Positions 41,556 to 50,004 of a DNA stretch of 64,000 bases are shown piece by piece. The translations under genes and the position numbers were made by a program. Origin of the DNA: Burkholderiales bacterium. GTDB lineage: Bacteria > Pseudomonadota > Gammaproteobacteria > Burkholderiales > Casimicrobiaceae. The notes below the pieces were generated by a model, which was given only the letters and a program-made list of their open reading frames with translations, made no database searches and had not been told where the DNA came from. The stretch covers positions 1-64,000 of the forward strand of contig CAJPFI010000037.1 of the NCBI GenBank assembly GCA_905339295.1, read 5' to 3'. Position 1 is the stretch's first letter. The number at the start of each line of letters is the position of its first letter.

Positions 41556-42311
41556 ATGTTCGACCGGCTCAAGGAAGACATCGCCGTGGTGTTCGACCGC
41601 GATCCCGCCGCGCGCACGCGCTGGGAGGTGCTCACCTGCTATCCGGGCCTGCACGCGCTCGCCTGGCATCGCGCAGTCGCGCACCCGCTGTGGAATCGCG
41701 GGTTCCGCTGGCTCGCGCGGTTCATCTCGCACGTGGGCCGCTGGCTGACCGGGATCGAGATCCACCCGGGCGCGACGATCGGCCGGCGCGTGTTTATCGA
41801 CCACGGCATGGGCATCGTGATCGGCGAGACGGCCGAGATCGGCGACGACACGACGCTCTACCACGGGGTGACGCTCGGCGGGACCTCGTGGAACAAGGGC
41901 AAGCGGCATCCGACGCTCGGGCGCAGCGTGGTCGTCGGGGCGGGCGCGAAGATCCTCGGTCCGATCACGATAGGCGACGCGGCCAAGGTCGGGTCGAACG
42001 CCGTGGTGGTCCGCGACGTTCCCGCGGGGGCGACCGCCGTGGGCATTCCGGCACGGGTCGTCACCGCGGACGAGGCCCAGCGCCAGCAGCAGCAGGCCGA
42101 GAAGATCGGCTTCTCCGCCTATGCGATCGGCAAGGATATCGACGACCCGCTGGTCCAGGCGATCCACAAGCTCCTCGACCATGCCGCCGTGACCGACGGC
42201 AGGCTCGACCGCCTGATCGAGCGCCTCACGAAGGGTGGCGTCGAGTGCGGCGACGACCGGGCCGTGGCCGACGGGTTCGACCCGAAGCAGATCAACCGCA
42301 CCCTCGAATGA
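41556..42311 (+). CDS. cysE: Serine O-acetyltransferase
   Basis: Makes O-acetylserine from serine and acetyl-CoA, the committed step of cysteine synthesis; cytoplasmic. 251 residues. The short SATase N-terminal domain ([26 protein letters not shown]) leads into a left-handed beta helix of hexapeptide repeats: [43 protein letters not shown], then [32 protein letters not shown]. Catalytic histidines lie in DHG and YHGVTLGG. Placed directly before iscR, it supplies the cysteine consumed by IscS. An IscR-like site overlaps its likely promoter. Confidence 0.95.
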   Translation: MFDRLKEDIAVVFDRDPAARTRWEVLTCYPGLHALAWHRAVAHPLWNRGFRWLARFISHVGRWLTGIEIHPGATIGRRVFIDHGMGIVIGETAEIGDDTTLYHGVTLGGTSWNKGKRHPTLGRSVVVGAGAKILGPITIGDAAKVGSNAVVVRDVPAGATAVGIPARVVTADEAQRQQQQAEKIGFSAYAIGKDIDDPLVQAIHKLLDHAAVTDGRLDRLIERLTKGGVECGDDRAVADGFDPKQINRTLE

Positions 42312-42324
42312 ACTTTCGGCCTGT

Positions 42325-42357
42325 ATAGTTGACTAAATCATTCGGGAATCGTAGGAT
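42325..42357 (+). promoter_or_regulatory. iscR promoter with IscR type-1 operator
   Basis: The 25 bases 42325-42349 match the known type-1 IscR site (consensus ATA-S-YY-GACT-RWWWY-AGTC-RRS-TAT) well: ATAGTTGACTAAATCA at the left and TTCGGGAAT at the right. The -35 TTGACT (42329-42334), 17-base spacer and -10 TAGGAT (42352-42357) overlap it, as expected for autorepression by [2Fe-2S]-IscR. The predicted leader is about 93 bases. Confidence 0.75.
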
Positions 42358-42456
42358 ACTGATTGCCTTGGACATTCGTCCTGGCAGGCAGATGCCCCTT
42401 GCCGGACCGGCTCCCGATTCCCTTGGCCGGTCCGTCGCTGAAACGAGGATTTCGCC

Positions 42457-42939
42457 ATGCGCCTGACTACCAAGGGTCGGTTCGCGGTGACCGCGATGAT
42501 CGATGTCGCGATGCACGGCAACGGCGGGCCGGTGACGCTCTCCGCCGTCTCGGAACGCCAGAAGATCTCGCTGTCCTATCTCGAGCAGCTGTTCGGCAAG
42601 CTCCGGCGTCACGGGCTCGTCGAGAGCATGCGGGGCCCGGGCGGGGGATACAACCTCGCGCGCGACGCCGAGACCGTTTCGGTCGCCGACGTGATCCTCG
42701 CGGTCGACGAGCCCATCGACGCGACGCAGTGCGCCGGACGCGAAAACTGCCTCGATGACCGGCGCTGCATGACGCACGAATTGTGGGCGGGGCTCAACGC
42801 CCACATCTTCAGCTACCTTCGGTCGGTCTCTCTCGCCGAACTGGTGCGTCAGCAGCACGCGCGTGCGGCTGGCGAATCAGCCGTGGTCCACGACCACCGG
42901 CCGCAGAGCCCGCGGCCGTCCGAACCCGTCACTGCCTGA
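42457..42939 (+). CDS. iscR: Fe-S cluster-sensing transcription regulator IscR
   Basis: Rrf2-family repressor that, loaded with a 2Fe-2S cluster, shuts down the isc operon. 160 residues. Winged-helix domain: [21 protein letters not shown], with recognition region [30 protein letters not shown]. Cluster ligands are Cys92, Cys98, Cys104 and His107 ([16 protein letters not shown]), the same numbers as in E. coli IscR. The C-terminal tail is longer and Pro/His-rich. The ATG is preceded by AACGAGGA. First gene of the isc operon, autoregulated through the site at 42325. Confidence 0.96.
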   Translation: MRLTTKGRFAVTAMIDVAMHGNGGPVTLSAVSERQKISLSYLEQLFGKLRRHGLVESMRGPGGGYNLARDAETVSVADVILAVDEPIDATQCAGRENCLDDRRCMTHELWAGLNAHIFSYLRSVSLAELVRQQHARAAGESAVVHDHRPQSPRPSEPVTA

Positions 42940-42960
42940 CCCGCGCCCGGACGAAACGCC

Positions 42961-44169
42961 ATGAAGCTCCCGATCTACCTCGATTATTCGGCCACGACCC
43001 CGGTCGACCCGCGCGTCGCGCAGGCGATGATTCCGTGGCTCACCGAGCACTTCGGCAACCCGGCGTCGCGTTCGCACGCGTTCGGCTGGGAGGCGGAAGA
43101 GGCGGTGGAGAAGGCGCGCGCGCACGTCGCCGCGCTGGTCAACTGCGACCCGCGCGAGCTCGTGTGGACGTCCGGCGCGACCGAGTCGATCAACCTGGCG
43201 CTGAAGGGCGCGGCCCACTTCTACAAGGACAAGGGCAGGCACCTCGTCACGGTGAAGACCGAGCACAAGGCGACGCTCGACACGGTACGCGAGCTGGAGC
43301 GCGAGGGCTTCGAGGCGACCTACCTCGACGTCGGCGACGACGGCCTCGTGCCGCTCGCAGCGTTCGAGGCGGCGTTGCGCCCCGACACGATCGTCGCGTC
43401 GGTGATGATGGTGAACAACGAGATCGGCGTCGTGCAGGACGTCGCCGCGATGGGCGAGATCTGCCGCAGGCGCGGGATCGTGTTCCACGTGGACGCGGCG
43501 CAGGCGACCGGCAAGCTGCCGATCGACCTCGCGGCGCTCAAGGTCGACCTGATGAGCTTCTCCGCGCACAAGACCTACGGCCCGAAGGGTGTGGGCGCGC
43601 TGTTCGTCCGACGCAAGCCGCGCGTGCGCATCGAGGCGCAGATGCACGGCGGCGGCCACGAGCGCGGGATGCGCTCGGGCACGCTGCCGACGCACCAGAT
43701 CGTCGGCATGGGCGAGGCGTTCCGCCTCGCGAAGGAGGAGATGGCCGCCGAGGGCGAGCGCATTCGCGCGCTGCGCGACCGCCTGCTGAAAGGGCTCTCG
43801 TCGATCGAAGAGGTCTACGTCAACGGCGACATGGAGCGGCGCGTCGCGCACAACCTCAACATCAGCTTCAACTTCGTCGAGGGCGAGAGCCTGATCATGG
43901 CGATCAAGGACGTCGCGGTGTCGTCCGGCTCGGCGTGCACGTCGGCATCGCTCGAGCCGTCGTACGTGCTGCGCGCGCTGGGACGCAGCGACGAGCTGGC
44001 GCACAGCTCGATCCGCTTCACGGTGGGGCGCTTCACGACGCCCGAGGAGGTCGACTACACGGTCGAGCTCCTGAAGCGAAAGATCGCGAAGCTGCGCGCG
44101 CTGTCGCCGCTGTGGGAGATGCATCAGGACGGCGTGGACCTGAATTCGGTGGTGTGGGCCGCTCACTAG
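42961..44169 (+). CDS. iscS: Cysteine desulfurase IscS
   Basis: PLP enzyme that takes sulfur from cysteine and hands it to IscU, FdhD, MoaA-pathway and tRNA-thiolation partners. 402 residues. Seen: [14 protein letters not shown] at the N-terminus, [29 protein letters not shown], the PLP lysine in [12 protein letters not shown] (Lys204) and the mobile-loop catalytic cysteine in [17 protein letters not shown] (Cys326). The end [10 protein letters not shown] is close to the E. coli C-terminus that binds IscU. 21 bases after iscR. Confidence 0.97.
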   Translation: MKLPIYLDYSATTPVDPRVAQAMIPWLTEHFGNPASRSHAFGWEAEEAVEKARAHVAALVNCDPRELVWTSGATESINLALKGAAHFYKDKGRHLVTVKTEHKATLDTVRELEREGFEATYLDVGDDGLVPLAAFEAALRPDTIVASVMMVNNEIGVVQDVAAMGEICRRRGIVFHVDAAQATGKLPIDLAALKVDLMSFSAHKTYGPKGVGALFVRRKPRVRIEAQMHGGGHERGMRSGTLPTHQIVGMGEAFRLAKEEMAAEGERIRALRDRLLKGLSSIEEVYVNGDMERRVAHNLNISFNFVEGESLIMAIKDVAVSSGSACTSASLEPSYVLRALGRSDELAHSSIRFTVGRFTTPEEVDYTVELLKRKIAKLRALSPLWEMHQDGVDLNSVVWAAH

Positions 44170-44310
44170 GCGACACACGGTCACGGTCGGCCACAGCGGC
44201 CATGGCGGACGGAGGCGTGTGACGGAATGACCGTGCGGATGGGAGCGTCGGCAGTGCCGACGCCCGATCCGGACGGATCGAAGGCATTGGCAGTCAGCAG
44301 GAGAGACGAC

Positions 44311-44730
44311 ATGGCATACAGCGACAAGGTGCTGGATCACTACGAGAATCCCCGCAACGTCGGGTCGTTCGCGAAGGACGATGCGGGCGTCGGCACGGGG
44401 ATGGTGGGCGCGCCGGCGTGCGGCGACGTGATGAAGCTGCAGATCAAGGTCGGCAGCGACGGGCTGATCGAGGATGCCAGGTTCAAGACCTACGGCTGCG
44501 GCTCGGCGATCGCGTCGTCGTCGCTCGTGACCGAATGGGTCAAGGGCAAGACGCTCGACCAGGCGACGTCGATCCGCAACACGGAGATCGCCGAGGAACT
44601 CGCGCTGCCGCCGGTGAAGATCCATTGCTCGATCCTCGCCGAAGACGCGATCAAGGCGGCGGTGGCCGACTACCGGAAGAAGCAGGGCATGGCGCAGGCG
44701 CCGGCGGGCGAGAAGGCCGCGGCGGATTGA
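44311..44730 (+). CDS. iscU: Fe-S cluster scaffold IscU
   Basis: Scaffold on which 2Fe-2S clusters are built before transfer by HscA/HscB. 139 residues. The three cluster cysteines are in [25 protein letters not shown] and [12 protein letters not shown]. The HscA recognition motif LPPVK is present ([11 protein letters not shown]). The ATG at 44311 has an AGGAGA ribosome site; an in-frame ATG at 44227 would add 28 non-conserved residues. The 141-base space after iscS is longer than elsewhere in the operon and may hold an mRNA processing or regulatory site. Confidence 0.97.
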   Translation: MAYSDKVLDHYENPRNVGSFAKDDAGVGTGMVGAPACGDVMKLQIKVGSDGLIEDARFKTYGCGSAIASSSLVTEWVKGKTLDQATSIRNTEIAEELALPPVKIHCSILAEDAIKAAVADYRKKQGMAQAPAGEKAAAD

Positions 44731-44732
44731 CG

Positions 44733-45056
44733 ATGGCCATCACGATCACCGAATCGGCGGCAAGGCACGTCGCGTCGCAGCTCGCGCGCCGCGGCAAGGG
44801 CATCGGGCTGCGGCTGGGCGTGCGCACGTCGGGCTGCTCCGGGCTCGCGTACAAGCTCGAGTTCGCCGACGAGTTGAAGCCCGAGGACGTCGCGTTCGAG
44901 GCGCACGGGGTCACCGTCGTCGTCGACCCGAAGAGCCTTCCGTATCTCGAGGGCACCGAGCTCGACTTCGCGCGCGAGGGACTGAACGAGGGATTCAAGT
45001 TCCGCAATCCCAACGTCAAGGACGAGTGCGGCTGCGGAGAATCCTTCAACATCTAG
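44733..45056 (+). CDS. iscA: A-type Fe-S carrier IscA
   Basis: Carrier that receives clusters or iron and delivers them to apoproteins, especially 4Fe-4S targets. 107 residues. The family cysteines are [18 protein letters not shown] (first) and the C-terminal [11 protein letters not shown] pair. Normal length and intact motifs. It starts two bases after the iscU stop. 214 bases without a convincing gene follow before hscB; I see only out-of-frame short ORFs and no clear terminator there. Confidence 0.97.
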   Translation: MAITITESAARHVASQLARRGKGIGLRLGVRTSGCSGLAYKLEFADELKPEDVAFEAHGVTVVVDPKSLPYLEGTELDFAREGLNEGFKFRNPNVKDECGCGESFNI

Positions 45057-45270
45057 CCGGCGCGGGATGCCGCGCGATGCAGCGCAGGACGCCCTCGCCG
45101 GACGTCGGAGCGCTGGCCGCGGGTGCGCGGTTCGCCTGAGGCGCGTTGGCGCGCCGGCCCCGCGTCAACGCATTGCGGGGCTCGGGGACCTGGCGCCCGC
45201 GCCGACGGTACGATTCGACGCCCAGCCTGACCGATTCCCGACTACCGCCACCTGACTCACGATTCCCGGT

Positions 45271-45801
45271 GTGATCGACTTCGCGCGCAACCACTTCGAG
45301 CTGCTCGGCCTGCCGGCGCGCTACGCGATCGACGTTCGCGCGCTCGAGGACGCGTACCGCACGCTGCAGCGCGCGGTCCACCCGGATCGTCACGCGGCGT
45401 CCGACGACGCCACGCGCCGCCTTTCGCTGCAGGCGGCCTCGCGCGTGAACGAGGCGTACCGCACGCTCGCCGACCCGGTCGAGCGCGCGCGCTACCTGCT
45501 CTCGCTCAAGGGCGTGGATGCGTTCGACGAGTCCGACACCGCGCTCGCGTTCGATTTCCTCGAGCGGCAGCTCGACCGTCGCGAGCGCGCCGAGCTGGCC
45601 GCGACGGCGCGCGACGAGCCGGCGCTCGAGTCGCTGCTGGGCGAGGTGCGTCGCGAGGCCGCGGCGACGGAGTCGGTGGTGGCGGCGCTGCTCGACTCGC
45701 AGGGCGCGCTTCCCGAAGCGCGCGAGCGGCTGCGCGAGCTCAAGTTCCTCGACCGGCTCGCAGGCGACGTCGACGCGATGCTCGCCGAGGCGGGTCCGTG
45801 A
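45271..45801 (+). CDS. hscB: J-type co-chaperone HscB
   Basis: Co-chaperone that brings IscU to HscA and stimulates its ATPase. 176 residues. The J domain occupies the first 75 residues ([36 protein letters not shown], with the HPD signature). The C-terminal three-helix bundle ([23 protein letters not shown]-type pattern) binds IscU. A GTG start at 45271 is used; no in-frame ATG lies nearby and no strong ribosome site is visible. 16 bases separate it from hscA. Confidence 0.95.
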   Translation: MIDFARNHFELLGLPARYAIDVRALEDAYRTLQRAVHPDRHAASDDATRRLSLQAASRVNEAYRTLADPVERARYLLSLKGVDAFDESDTALAFDFLERQLDRRERAELAATARDEPALESLLGEVRREAAATESVVAALLDSQGALPEARERLRELKFLDRLAGDVDAMLAEAGP

Positions 45802-45817
45802 CGGACGGGGGCGCGAG

Positions 45818-47683
45818 ATGGCGCTGATGCAGATCGCCGAGCCCGACGAGGCGCGCGCGCATCGTCCGCGCCGCCGCGCGATCGGCATCGACCTCGGCAC
45901 GACCAACTCGCTCGTCGGGACCGTTCGCGACGACGGCATCGCGATCGTGCTGCCCGACGCGGACGGCAGGACGCTGGTTCCGTCGATCGTCCACTACGGC
46001 GCTTCCGGCGTGGCGGCCGGCTACGACGCGGTTGCCGCGCAGACGGCCGATCCCCAGAACACGATCGTGTCGGTCAAGCGCCTGATGGGCCGGGGGCTGT
46101 CGGACCTCGCCGACGCGCGACGCTTTCCCTACCGGTTCGTCGACGCACCGGGCATGGTGCGCATCGGCACGCGCGACGGCGAGAAATCGCCCGTCGAGGT
46201 GTCCGCGGACATCCTGCGCGCGCTCCGCGAGCGCGCCGAGATCGCGCTGGGCGGGCCGGTCGACGCGGCGGTCGTCACGGTGCCCGCCTACTTCGACGAC
46301 GCGCAGCGGCAGGCGACGAAGGACGCGGCGAGGCTCGCCGGATTGCCCGTGCTGCGGCTGCTCAACGAGCCGACCGCGGCCGCGGTCGCGTACGGTCTCG
46401 ACCACGGCATCGAAGGCACCTACGCGGTCTACGACCTGGGCGGCGGGACGTTCGACATCTCGATCCTCAGGCTCACCCGCGGCGTGTTCGAGGTGCTCGC
46501 GACCAACGGCGACTCGGCGCTCGGCGGCGACGACTTCGACCATCGCGTCTTCTGCTGGATCCTCGAGGCGGCGAAGGTGTCGCCGCCGTCGCCCGAGGAC
46601 ACGCGCCTTCTGCTGCTGCGAGCGCGCGAGGCCAAGGAGATGCTCACCGGGCACGAGGCGGCGCCGATCGTCGCGACGCTTTCGACCGGGCAGCGCATCG
46701 ATCTCTCGCTCACGGCGGCGATGTTCTCGGAGATCACGCGCACGCTGATCGAGAAGACGCTCGCCCCGACGCGCCGTGCGCTGCGCGACGCGGGCCTCGA
46801 GCCGACGGACCTCGACGGCGTCGTGCTGGTCGGCGGCGCCACCCGCATGCGCGAAGTCCGGCGCGCGGTCGCCGGCTTCTTCGGCCAGGCGCCGCTCACG
46901 AACCTCAACCCGGACGAGGTCGTCGCGCTGGGCGCGGCGATGCAGGCGAACGCGCTCGCCGGCAACCGCGGCCGCGACGACGACTGGCTGCTGCTCGACG
47001 TGATCCCGCTGTCGCTCGGCCTCGAGACGATCGGCGGGCTCGCCGAGAAGATCGTGCCGCGCAACGCGACGCTGCCGGTGACGCGGGCGCAGGACTTCAC
47101 GACCTGGCGCGACGGGCAGACCGCGATGGCGATCCACGTCGTGCAGGGCGAGCGCGAGCGCGTCGACGACTGCCGGTCGCTCGCGCGCTTCGAGCTGCGC
47201 GGCATTCCGCCCATGGTGGCCGGCGCGGCGCGCATCCGCGTGACGTTCCAGGTCGACGCGGACGGACTGCTGTCGGTGTCCGCGCGCGAACAGGAGACCG
47301 GCGTCGAGGCGTCGATCGCGGTCAAGCCCTCCTACGGGCTCTCGGACGACGAGATCGCGCGCATGCTGCGCGATTCGTTCGAGCACGCGGCCAACGACAT
47401 GGCCGCGCGCGCGCTCGCCGAGGCGCGCGTGGAGGCCGACCACGTCGCGATGGCGACGCAGGGGGCGCTCGCCTCCGACGGCGACCTGCTCGCGGCCGAC
47501 GAACGCACCGCGATCGATGCGGCTCTCGCGCGCGTCCGGAGCGCGCGCGACGGCGCCGACGCGGCGGCGGTGCGGCGCGCGGTCGAGGATCTCAACCGCG
47601 CGACGATCGAGTTCGCCACGCGCCGGATGGACCGTGGCGTGCGGCAGGCGCTCGCCGGCCGCGCCATCGACACGCTGGCCTAG
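45818..47683 (+). CDS. hscA: Hsp70-family chaperone HscA
   Basis: Specialised DnaK homologue that releases clusters from IscU. 621 residues. ATPase motifs: [45 protein letters not shown] and [13 protein letters not shown]. The substrate domain follows with [14 protein letters not shown] and the helical lid ends in [13 protein letters not shown]. It lacks the charged EEVD-like tail of DnaK, as expected for HscA. The ATG at 45818 gives the family N-terminus. The stop overlaps the upstream fdx GTG by one base. Confidence 0.97.
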   Translation: MALMQIAEPDEARAHRPRRRAIGIDLGTTNSLVGTVRDDGIAIVLPDADGRTLVPSIVHYGASGVAAGYDAVAAQTADPQNTIVSVKRLMGRGLSDLADARRFPYRFVDAPGMVRIGTRDGEKSPVEVSADILRALRERAEIALGGPVDAAVVTVPAYFDDAQRQATKDAARLAGLPVLRLLNEPTAAAVAYGLDHGIEGTYAVYDLGGGTFDISILRLTRGVFEVLATNGDSALGGDDFDHRVFCWILEAAKVSPPSPEDTRLLLLRAREAKEMLTGHEAAPIVATLSTGQRIDLSLTAAMFSEITRTLIEKTLAPTRRALRDAGLEPTDLDGVVLVGGATRMREVRRAVAGFFGQAPLTNLNPDEVVALGAAMQANALAGNRGRDDDWLLLDVIPLSLGLETIGGLAEKIVPRNATLPVTRAQDFTTWRDGQTAMAIHVVQGERERVDDCRSLARFELRGIPPMVAGAARIRVTFQVDADGLLSVSAREQETGVEASIAVKPSYGLSDDEIARMLRDSFEHAANDMAARALAEARVEADHVAMATQGALASDGDLLAADERTAIDAALARVRSARDGADAAAVRRAVEDLNRATIEFATRRMDRGVRQALAGRAIDTLA

Positions 47684-47694
47684 TGCCCGAGCCG

Positions 47695-48033
47695 ATGCCC
47701 GAGATCGTCGTCCTGCCGCACCCCGAGATCTGCCCCGACGGACTTGCGTTCGAGGGCGAGAAGGGGAAGTCGCTGCTCGACAACCTGCTCGAGCACGGCA
47801 TCGAGGTCGAGCACGCGTGCGAGAAGTCGTGCGCGTGCACGACCTGCCACGTGATCGTGCGGGAAGGCGGCCCCACGCTCTCGCCGTCGACCGAGGACGA
47901 GGACGACCTGCTCGATCGCGCCTGGGGCCTGACGCCGCAGTCGCGGCTGTCCTGCCAGGCGATCGTCGACGACGACCGGCTGGTCGTCGAGATTCCGCGC
48001 TACACGATCAACTACGCGAAGGAGCGCAAGTGA
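47695..48033 (+). CDS. fdx: 2Fe-2S ferredoxin, ISC type
   Basis: Adrenodoxin-type ferredoxin that supplies electrons for cluster assembly on IscU. 112 residues. Ligands lie in HACEKSCACTTCHVIV and SRLSCQAIV; the end is EIPRYTINYAKERK. I chose the ATG at 47695 because MPEIVVLPHPEICPDG aligns with known ISC ferredoxins. A GTG at 47683 that overlaps the hscA stop would add four residues and may be the coupled start. The stop overlaps iscX. Confidence 0.96.
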   Translation: MPEIVVLPHPEICPDGLAFEGEKGKSLLDNLLEHGIEVEHACEKSCACTTCHVIVREGGPTLSPSTEDEDDLLDRAWGLTPQSRLSCQAIVDDDRLVVEIPRYTINYAKERK

Positions 48034-48224
48034 ACTGGACCGATTCGCGCGAGATCGCGATCGCGCTCGCCGAGGCGCATCCCGGCGTCGATCCGGGCGC
48101 GATCCGGTTCACCGACCTGCGCGACTGGGTGCTCGCGCTCCCCGGCTTCGCCGACGATCCGAGGCACTGCGGCGAAAAGATCCTCGAGGCGATCCAGATG
48201 GCATGGATCGACGAGGCGGGCTAG
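48030..48224 (+). CDS. iscX: Fe-S assembly protein IscX
   Basis: A 64-residue acidic protein that binds IscS and iron and modulates cluster synthesis. Family pattern: NWTDSREIAIALAEAHPGVDP, RFTDLRDWVLALPGFADDP, CGEKILEAIQMAWIDE, all intact. A GTG start overlaps the fdx stop (GTGA). Last gene of the isc operon. The following 259 bases up to the convergent protoglobin gene contain no supported gene and no clear hairpin terminator. Confidence 0.95.
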   Translation: MNWTDSREIAIALAEAHPGVDPGAIRFTDLRDWVLALPGFADDPRHCGEKILEAIQMAWIDEAG

Positions 48225-48483
48225 GGATTCCCCGGCGCCGCGGCCAGCGGGCCGACGCGCCGCCCCGCTCGCGTGCGCGCCGATCAAGGCGGCTCGGGCG
48301 GCCGTCCCGCGTCGGTCGACACCTCCGACCTTCGGGACACGTTCGACGCCTGCCACCCTGCCGGGCCGCCCGGCTCGCCCGTCGGCATGTCGTCGCGACT
48401 CGCGGGACCGCGCGCCGGATCGGCCCCCGGCCCGTGGCTCGCGTGGTCGTCGAAGCGGCTGCGGGAACGCGATTCGGGGGTCC

Positions 48484-48984
48484 TCACTGCTTCGGCCCCG
48501 GCGCGTACCGCGCCCAGTACGGCGCCTGCATCACGATCAGCGAGCAGCCGAGCGCCGCGTTGAGCGCGGCGAGTCGCTCCGCCTCGGCGAACGGGCGTCC
48601 GAGCGCGCCGGCGAGCACGATCGGCTGAAGCGCTTCCTGCACGACCGTCATCGAGCCGGTGAGAAAGTCGACCGGCACGCCGACGGCGAGGTGCACCTCG
48701 CCGATCCGCCACACGGCCTCCGCGTAACGCCCTCCGTAGTCGGACGTGAACACGCTGCCGACCCACGCGCGAAAGGACTCGCGCAGCTGTTCCATGCGAC
48801 CGGCGAGGAACGGGCGCACGTCGGGCATCGCGTCGAGCCGCGCGTAGAAGCGGTCCGTGACGAAATCGAGCTTCGGCTCGACCTCCCGCGCCGCGGCGTG
48901 CAGGACCGCGATGCGCTCCGGCGTGAGCCCGGCAAGGGCCTTCGCGCGTGCAGCCAACCGCGCGTACCCGACATTCTGCGCCAT
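48484..48984 (-). CDS. Single-domain protoglobin (globin-coupled-sensor-type heme protein)
   Basis: A 166-residue cytoplasmic heme-binding globin of the protoglobin class. Seen: LTPERIAVLHAAAREVEPKLDFVTDRFYARLDAMPDVRPFL, FRAWVGSVFTSDYGGRYAEAVWRIGEVHLAVGVPVDFLTGSM, where His98 in GEVHLAVGV is the proximal heme ligand position. No methyl-accepting, cyclase or kinase domain follows; the protein ends soon after the globin fold, so it is a stand-alone oxygen, NO or redox-binding protein. Start ATG at 48984. It is convergent with iscX and follows serB's end on the opposite side. Confidence 0.88.
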   Translation of the reverse strand: MAQNVGYARLAARAKALAGLTPERIAVLHAAAREVEPKLDFVTDRFYARLDAMPDVRPFLAGRMEQLRESFRAWVGSVFTSDYGGRYAEAVWRIGEVHLAVGVPVDFLTGSMTVVQEALQPIVLAGALGRPFAEAERLAALNAALGCSLIVMQAPYWARYAPGPKQ

Positions 48985-49131
48985 TGCCGCGTGTTCTCCG
49001 ACCCGTGCCGCGTGGCCTCCTCCCGGCGGAACGGTGAGGGCCCAGCCTAGCAGCGCCCGCGCGCCGACGATCGACTTCCACCGGCAACCTTGACCTGGAT
49101 CAGAGTTTTCTTGCGCCGCGCGGCGCGCGTG

Positions 49132-50004
49132 TCACGCGAACAGGTTCAGGACGGCGTCGAGGCCGCCGTGGTCGATCGCATGCGTGGCCTGCGCGCGGAC
49201 GACGGGCTTCGCGCGGTACGCGATCGAGACATCCGCCCTGCGGAGCATCGCCACGTCGTTGGCCCCGTCGCCGATCGCCGCGACGAGGCCGCCGCTGCCC
49301 GCGTGCCGCGCGCGCATCGTGTCGAGCGCGTCGGCCTTGCGGCCCGCATCGATGATGTCACCGACCACGCGTCCGGTGAGGCGCCCGGACTCGACCTCGA
49401 GCACGTTCGACGCGGTGGCATCGAACGCGAGCCGCTCGCGCAACCGCTCGGTGAAGAACGTGAACCCGCCGGAGACGAGCAGCGTCCGCGCGCCAGCCGC
49501 GCGTGCCGCCGACAGCAGCGTCTCCGCGCCGGGGGAAAGCACGAGGCGCTCCCGATAGACGGACTCGAGCGCGTCGACGGAAAGGCCGGCCAGGAGCCCG
49601 ACGCGCCGCGCGAGACTCTCGCGGAAGTCGATCTCGCCCCGCATCGCGCTCGCGGTGATCGCCGAAACCTGCTCCCGGACCCCCGCGTAGTCGGCGATCT
49701 CGTCGATGCACTCGATCGTGATGAGCGTCGAGTCCATGTCCAGCGCGAGCACGCGCAGGTCCGCGAGGCGCCGGTCCCGCGGCACGATCGCGAAGTCGAG
49801 GCCCGCCGACGCACAGGCCTCCCGCACGCCGTCGTGCCGCGTCGCGCCGCGCAGGCGCCATGCGGACACCGTGGCGCCGGGGCGCGGGACGATCGCCTCG
49901 ATGGCATCGGGGTCCGCGATCGCCGCGAGGTGCGCCACGTCGTCGCTCGCGACCGACGCCCCCTGGACGACCAGGTCCACCGTCGCGCCCCGCACGACCG
50001 TCAC
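49132..50004 (-). CDS. serB: Phosphoserine phosphatase
   Basis: HAD-family enzyme releasing serine from phosphoserine, last step of serine synthesis and so upstream of CysE. 290 residues. Catalytic motif I is ALDMDSTLITIECIDEIAD (nucleophile Asp near residue 87), motif II LLVSGGFTFFTERL and motif III AIGDGANDVAMLRRADVSIAYRAKP. An ACT-like N-terminal region (about residues 1-80) precedes. A GTG start at 50004 overlaps the rnr stop (GTGA), an unusual coupling of serine synthesis to RNase R. Confidence 0.95.
   Translation of the reverse strand: MTVVRGATVDLVVQGASVASDDVAHLAAIADPDAIEAIVPRPGATVSAWRLRGATRHDGVREACASAGLDFAIVPRDRRLADLRVLALDMDSTLITIECIDEIADYAGVREQVSAITASAMRGEIDFRESLARRVGLLAGLSVDALESVYRERLVLSPGAETLLSAARAAGARTLLVSGGFTFFTERLRERLAFDATASNVLEVESGRLTGRVVGDIIDAGRKADALDTMRARHAGSGGLVAAIGDGANDVAMLRRADVSIAYRAKPVVRAQATHAIDHGGLDAVLNLFA

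Noticed and set aside
44174-44235. Inverted repeat CACGGTCA/TGACCGTG between iscS and iscU as an sRNA-type or attenuator element
   Set aside because: Arms are eight bases with a 44-base loop and no supporting tract; too weak to call.
45057-45270. A 62-codon plus-strand frame between iscA and hscB
   Set aside because: No ribosome site, Arg/Ala-rich, and no similarity to any Isc component; treated as spacer.
48225-48483. A gene in the gap between iscX and the protoglobin gene
   Set aside because: Only short Arg/Pro-rich frames without ribosome sites or known motifs; nothing supportable.
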